Shown: piece by piece, positions 60,243 to 64,000 of the stretch
Numbering within the stretch: position 1 is the first letter of the stretch
Layout of the letters: each line of letters opens with the position of its first letter
NCBI GenBank assembly: GCA_015709715.1
Contig: CP054184.1
Span: 1,535,001 to 1,599,000 of the forward strand
Source of the DNA: Nitrospira sp.
Lineage (GTDB): Bacteria; Nitrospirota; Nitrospiria; Nitrospirales; Nitrospiraceae
DNA: 64,000 nt
Reading direction: 5' to 3'
Position numbers and translations under genes: made by a program
Notes under the pieces: generated by a model
What the model was told of the DNA's origin: nothing
The model's database searches: none
The model's input: the letters and a program-made list of their open reading frames with translations, nothing else

Positions 60243-60602
60243 GTGGCTCATCTTTCGATCGAGGACGTTGAAAAGCGCCTATCCGCCGTCACCTGCGCTG
60301 TCTGCAAGACAAACCGCTTCGGAATCGACCGACGGACCCTGCAGGCGGACGGTGAATGCCGTGGAGTCTGCCTGCAATGCCGGTATAACTTTCCCGTCTA
60401 TACGGACATGGAATTTTATCTTCGGACACAACCGGATGTGCAATATCGACTCAAGGAAATATCATGCCCCCATTGCCGGCATCGGGGTGTCCGGTTAGAC
60501 TTTCGTGCAACATTGTCGGTCCGGGAGGCGGTCTACTTCGTCACCTGTTCCGCATGCAACGCCGAGTTTCCTGAGCGATCTTCGCTTGAGGCCTTTGAAT
60601 AA
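60243..60602 (+). CDS. Small zinc-ribbon protein
   Basis: 119 residues if it starts at the GTG at 60243, which has GAGGAA 7 nt upstream; an ATG at 60207 or TTG at 60189 in the same frame is possible. Cys pairs: TCAVCK, CRGVCLQCR, SCPHCR and TCSACN, enough for two zinc ribbons, separated by a conserved-looking YNFPVYTDMEFYL. No named family was recognised; a nucleic-acid or protein-binding adaptor is likely. Confidence 0.55.
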   Translation: MAHLSIEDVEKRLSAVTCAVCKTNRFGIDRRTLQADGECRGVCLQCRYNFPVYTDMEFYLRTQPDVQYRLKEISCPHCRHRGVRLDFRATLSVREAVYFVTCSACNAEFPERSSLEAFE

Positions 60603-60631
60603 CGCAGTCCGAATTGGTGTATACTGAACTT

Positions 60632-60829
60632 ATGGCTGATAGACCACAACCAGACTCCTCGTCACCCGCAGGCTCTCTCCCGGCCGACCAGGGGAACAAA
60701 CCTCGGAAGGAAATCCCCCTGATCTCCGTCCCGAATGACCGCGACATGATCGCCAACGAAATGGCGGAGCTTTTCGATGAAGATCGTGTCACGCATCAAC
60801 ACGGAAGTTCAGAGCCGGAGTCGGATTAA
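60632..60829 (+). CDS. Small hypothetical protein
   Basis: 65 residues from an ATG at 60632. Pro/Ser-rich start, then IPLISVPNDRDMIANEMAELFDED, which looks like a conserved helix, and an acidic tail. No clear ribosome site. It lies 29 nt after the zinc-ribbon gene, same strand. Function unknown. Confidence 0.35.
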   Translation: MADRPQPDSSSPAGSLPADQGNKPRKEIPLISVPNDRDMIANEMAELFDEDRVTHQHGSSEPESD

Positions 60830-60835
60830 CCGGCC

Positions 60836-62053
60836 TCAGGCCGGCCGAACAATCTCCGCTGTTCCGGAGAGTGGAATTCGGCCCACTGTTCCAGGCTTTC
60901 CCTTGCGATTTTTGCGAGAGATCTCGCTCACCCGCACGATGGCTCCACGATGCCACTCGTCGAACGGAGCATTGCTGGAAGAGCGCTCCCGATCCAGGCG
61001 GCCGATTTCCACCCGTCCCCCCTCGTCGCACCACCACACGCGTCGCTCCCCTTTCATCACCCGAAGTTCGCTCACCACCCTGTGGAGTTCGGGACTCCAT
61101 GGCACCAAGGTCTTTCCATCTTTGCGAAGAATGAGGTAGGAAAATTTCAGCGCGTCCTTGATGAAGCCGACGACTCGGTCCATCTGTTGGATCCAAATCG
61201 GCCTGATCCATGGTCGCTCCTCATGACACCAATCGTCATCTTTGCCCAAAGCAGGGCAAGAGCGGGCATGCAGACAAGGGCTGTAAAGGGTGGCTTGCCC
61301 CTGACTCAGAAGGGTATCCCTCACGCCATGGAGGCTTCGAGAAACTGTCCGAAGGGCCGGCTCAATGATCATGAGCGTACCTTCCGGAGAAAGCAGAGTC
61401 AGCAGATTGCCGACGAGCTGGGCACGCCGCTCTTGAGCATCTGGCCGATCGCAATAGATCTCTGACAGCAAGTTCTGGACGACGATCAGATCGTATGGCC
61501 GCCGACTGTTTCCTTCCAGCAAATCGCGTGGCAACCCTTTTTCGATGTTGCATTCGTAGAGATGGAGAATCGGCGCAGCGGTCACTCCCTCGCCGGCGCG
61601 GTAATTCCTCAGGAGCTGACCACACAGTCGGAGGGCCTTGGATGAACAATCGACTCCCGTGGCTTCAAATGCTTGAGTTCCTCCAGCTTCATGACGTCGC
61701 ACCCAGTCCAGTATACCCAACAAGCCAGTCCCTGGCCCGCAGCCCACATCGAGCACTCGAAAGGGCCTCTCGTTTCCCCCGACGCCCAGCACCGGAGCTG
61801 ATTCATTCAGAAGCAGTTGCACCTTGGCGAGATTGACCGGCAAAAAATAAGTGAGATACCCGGCACGAAGCGTGGGATCGTCCAGGTAGGGAGGCCCCTC
61901 ACGCAATCCTTCTCGCGTGAACATGAGCGAAAGTCGAGAGACCGCTTCGGCGATGGAGCGTGGAATGCTGGAGTCCGGCGTGCGGAGGTCAAATCCGCTC
62001 ACCGTCGACAGGGTATCAAGGACTGGTCGGGAGATTTCATAGGACCGGGGCAT
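60836..62053 (-). CDS. Rsm22-type methyltransferase
   Basis: 405 residues. N-terminal helical region with RAGYLTYFLPVNLAKV, then a SAM-binding fold: FRVLDVGCGPGTGLLG, ATGVDCSSKAL, YDLIVVQNLLSEIY and TLMIIEPALR. The region CLHARSCPALGKDDDWCHEERPW carries the Cys cluster typical of the mitochondrial small-subunit Rsm22 family, thought to hold a metal centre. A role in ribosomal RNA or ribosome maturation is known for eukaryotic members; the bacterial role is less clear. Confidence 0.75.
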   Translation of the reverse strand: MPRSYEISRPVLDTLSTVSGFDLRTPDSSIPRSIAEAVSRLSLMFTREGLREGPPYLDDPTLRAGYLTYFLPVNLAKVQLLLNESAPVLGVGGNERPFRVLDVGCGPGTGLLGILDWVRRHEAGGTQAFEATGVDCSSKALRLCGQLLRNYRAGEGVTAAPILHLYECNIEKGLPRDLLEGNSRRPYDLIVVQNLLSEIYCDRPDAQERRAQLVGNLLTLLSPEGTLMIIEPALRTVSRSLHGVRDTLLSQGQATLYSPCLHARSCPALGKDDDWCHEERPWIRPIWIQQMDRVVGFIKDALKFSYLILRKDGKTLVPWSPELHRVVSELRVMKGERRVWWCDEGGRVEIGRLDRERSSSNAPFDEWHRGAIVRVSEISRKNRKGKPGTVGRIPLSGTAEIVRPA

Positions 62054-62112
62054 GCAACCTGTTGACCCCTCAAAAGAAGCTAGAGTATCTTACCTGAAGA
62101 AAGGAAACAATC

Positions 62113-62361
62113 ATGAATGACGCCATCCTGCAGGCCTATCGAGAGATCGAGATGGCCATGGAACGGTATACCATCCTGCTGGACGAGCATGTACGCACCC
62201 TCGAAACGGCACAGCCCAAGGATTCGGTAAAACTGGAGCGCATGACCCACGGTGCCAAGGCGATGCGTGATAGCAGCATCATTTTCCTGTCCTACGCCAA
62301 ATTCATCGCCCACGGCATGCCGGAAAGCCCGGATATGATCGAAGAGGACCTGCAGGGTTAG
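62113..62361 (+). CDS. Small helical hypothetical protein
   Basis: 82 residues from an ATG at 62113 with AAGGAAAC upstream. All helical, charged, with MERYTILLDEHVRTLE and DSSIIFLSYAKFIAHG. No signal or TM segment. Monocistronic, followed by a bidirectional terminator. Function unknown. Confidence 0.6.
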   Translation: MNDAILQAYREIEMAMERYTILLDEHVRTLETAQPKDSVKLERMTHGAKAMRDSSIIFLSYAKFIAHGMPESPDMIEEDLQG

Positions 62362-62423
62362 CTACTCGCATAGCCCGCACCTTTGCAGTTGGTGACAGGA
62401 CACCCCAACCGCTTCTCAAATGA

Positions 62424-62455
62424 AAAGAGCCTGCCTTTTTACAGGCAGGCTCTTT
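62424..62455. terminator. Bidirectional terminator
   Basis: AAAGAGCCTGCCT (62424-62436), loop TTTTAC, AGGCAGGCTCTTT (62443-62455): a perfect 13-bp stem with A and T flanks between two convergent genes, so it can serve both. Confidence 0.93.
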
Positions 62456-62479
62456 CACTTTCAGGCGACCACGCAGTAC

Positions 62480-63811
62480 TTAGATGCTGCGCATAAAATG
62501 TCCCATCGCCTCATGGTCTGCGCCGGTCGCACCCATGACTTGAGACATCGCGACGTTGGTAGACTTTTTCCCGGTCACGCCGGACTCCACTTCGTCGACG
62601 ATCAATTCCACCGGCATGGATTGCCCACCATAGACCCGAGGCCCGCCGATGATCTTCGCGTTGGAATAGCCGTAAATCGCCGTAGCGACTTCTTTCGCCA
62701 GCCACCCGACGTAATTGAATTCGGGCACGACAATGAGCTTCGCCTTCCCACATAGTTGTCGCAGTTCTTGAGTCGGAAATGGGCGCAGGGAGCGAATCTT
62801 GATAAGACCGACCTTGAGGCCCTTCTCTGCGCACAACCGAACTGCCTCACGAGATTGCGCGGCAGCGCTGCCCGAAGCCACGATGATAACCTCGGCATCT
62901 TCGACGTTTTCAGGCGTCAGCAGCCCCCCCAAATACTTGTTGATGTATTTCCTGGAACGTTCGACTGCAGCCCACACTTCCTGCTGCCACACAGCATGGA
63001 TGTTGTAGGCCATGAAGTTGGACTTCTGAACCGGGGCATCGCGGGATAAGCGAGCGGGCGGATTCTCTGCATCGAGCACCGGCACGGCACCCCGCCAGGG
63101 TTCCCGAGGCGGCAATTTGATGCTACGATCCTGCATCCGCACATACCCACGGGCATGAGTCACAAAGAACCCGTCGCAGCAGACGCCGACCGGTAACGTC
63201 ACGTCGTTCTTTTCACTGATCGTGAACCCGGCCATAGTGAAATCAAACATGTCCTGTTGATTCTCAGCATGGAAGACGATCATGCCGCAATTCAGCAGAT
63301 AGGAGACTTCGATATTGTCCGGTTGAATGGCCAAGGGCGCATTGACGACGCGGCAGGTGAACATCGCCACGACGGGCAGGCGATGACCAGGCCATGAGGC
63401 AATCCCTTCGAGGCCGCGAAGCGTCCCAGGCCCAGCCGTTGCCGTGTAGCAACGCACACCTGCGCGGGATCCACCGGCAATCGCCGCCATCACACCGACC
63501 TCTTCCTCTCCTCGGTAGTATTCCTTCACATACCCTTCACCGTACAGAACGCCGACCAACTGCATGGTCTCGCTCTGAGGCGTGATGGGATAGGCGATGG
63601 CAAGGTCGACGTTGGAGCGTCGAATCGCTTCTTTCGCTGCTTCGCTGCCCGTAATAAATTCCTTCGTCCGCGGGGCTTCCAGGAACATGTATTCCGGCGT
63701 GACGACCTGTTGCTTCTTGGCTTCCGCATGCGGATCCTTCTTCACCTCGACCTTCGGAGCCACGCTCGTGGTAGGGTCGCCCTGCGGATTGGTCTTTTGC
63801 GTTTCACTCAT
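62480..63811 (-). CDS. porA: 2-oxoacid:ferredoxin oxidoreductase, alpha subunit
   Basis: 443 residues, ATG with GAGGTG upstream. Transketolase-pyrimidine domain motif LAIAYPITPQSE, then EYYRGEEEVGVMAAIAGG and ATAGPGTLRGLEGI, as in pyruvate or 2-oxoglutarate ferredoxin oxidoreductase alpha subunits. The enzyme carboxylates acetyl-CoA or succinyl-CoA with reduced ferredoxin in the rTCA cycle. Nitrospira-type enzymes have several subunits; here the next gene upstream is cut by the window edge. Pyruvate versus 2-oxoglutarate cannot be decided, so the symbol is provisional. Confidence 0.87.
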   Translation of the reverse strand: MSETQKTNPQGDPTTSVAPKVEVKKDPHAEAKKQQVVTPEYMFLEAPRTKEFITGSEAAKEAIRRSNVDLAIAYPITPQSETMQLVGVLYGEGYVKEYYRGEEEVGVMAAIAGGSRAGVRCYTATAGPGTLRGLEGIASWPGHRLPVVAMFTCRVVNAPLAIQPDNIEVSYLLNCGMIVFHAENQQDMFDFTMAGFTISEKNDVTLPVGVCCDGFFVTHARGYVRMQDRSIKLPPREPWRGAVPVLDAENPPARLSRDAPVQKSNFMAYNIHAVWQQEVWAAVERSRKYINKYLGGLLTPENVEDAEVIIVASGSAAAQSREAVRLCAEKGLKVGLIKIRSLRPFPTQELRQLCGKAKLIVVPEFNYVGWLAKEVATAIYGYSNAKIIGGPRVYGGQSMPVELIVDEVESGVTGKKSTNVAMSQVMGATGADHEAMGHFMRSI

Positions 63812-63852
63812 GGTTACACCTCTATGGCTATATCGCCCTCTGCCTCTCGGTC

Positions 63853-63999
63853 CTATCCTTCCCGCTTCATTTGCTCGGCTGTATGGCCGAAGGCGCTTGC
63901 GCTACCGGCGCCGGCCGCAGAAGGCATGAAGGTGAGGGGATTGGTGTGAGTCTTGCCACCGTGAACTTTCGACTGCGTACCGGTGAACCGGACGTTCTC
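63853..63999 (-). CDS. C-terminal end of the gene before porA (partial)
   Basis: An open frame from the window edge to TAG at 63853, about 48 codons, same strand as porA and 41 nt before it. The visible part reads VRFTGTQSKVHGGKTHTN then Ala/Gly-rich residues and a short charged end. The position suggests another subunit of the same oxidoreductase (for example a delta/ferredoxin-like or extra subunit), but no cluster motif is visible. Confidence 0.5.
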   Translation of the reverse strand, partial: ENVRFTGTQSKVHGGKTHTNPLTFMPSAAGAGSASAFGHTAEQMKREG

Positions 64000-64000
64000 G

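Overview
The window reads as a chromosomal segment of a Nitrospira-type nitrite oxidiser (or comammox relative). The basis is a reductive TCA cluster (ATP-citrate lyase aclBA, aconitase, isocitrate dehydrogenase, fumarate reductase, succinyl-CoA ligase, 2-oxoacid:ferredoxin oxidoreductase), a periplasmic chlorite dismutase with all diagnostic residues, hopanoid genes, and System II cytochrome c maturation. Most of the window is GC-rich. Roughly 1.2-8.6 kb is visibly AT-richer and behaves as accessory DNA.

Layout. 1-1.2 kb: the end of a carbamoyltransferase gene. 1.26-2.06 kb: a frameshifted membrane-anchored hypothetical. 2501-11879: an integrative element bounded by a perfect 48-bp direct repeat, the right copy being the 3' part of a tRNA-Cys(GCA) gene. 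It carries an overlapping ATPase + TOPRIM pair (candidate anti-phage system), chlorite dismutase (cld), a sensor kinase/response regulator pair, an operon of xis-like gene, Rep-like gene and Cys-rich small protein, and a divergent zinc-finger regulator + tyrosine integrase. Both cld and the regulator operon are preceded by GTGA half-sites spaced exactly 11 bp and by the same AGCATAGC octamer (plus-strand reading; contains a -10-like TATGCT), so the kinase/regulator pair probably controls cld and itself.

12-28.4 kb: core envelope and isoprenoid genes, all on the minus strand: ispG, dxs (with an odd active-site substitution), a DUF3187 protein, a POTRA-less Omp85-type barrel, mlaCDFE, hpnG, squalene-hopene cyclase, smc, ispH. 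28.5-34.8 kb: phoB-phoR convergent with pit and its DUF47 partner, a KAS III gene, a BamD-like lipoprotein. 34.9-40.5 kb: a geranylgeranyl-reductase-family enzyme, then ccdA, two thioredoxin-like proteins, ccsA and resB. 40.9-45.2 kb: metK, terminator, ahcY and a B12/radical-SAM enzyme.

45.4-58.6 kb: the rTCA cluster, transcribed right to left as aclB-aclA-acn-icd-frdB-frdA-sucC-(insertion)-sucD. sucC and sucD are separated by a headless ORF and a 173-nt nested inverted-repeat element. 58.7-62.4 kb: mutM, a small phosphatase, small zinc-ribbon and hypothetical genes, and an Rsm22-type methyltransferase. 62.5 kb to the end: the alpha subunit of a 2-oxoacid:ferredoxin oxidoreductase and the end of the gene before it. 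The MEP genes feed hopanoid synthesis, and the Mla-type system plus the barrel next to them could move lipids to the outer membrane (inference).
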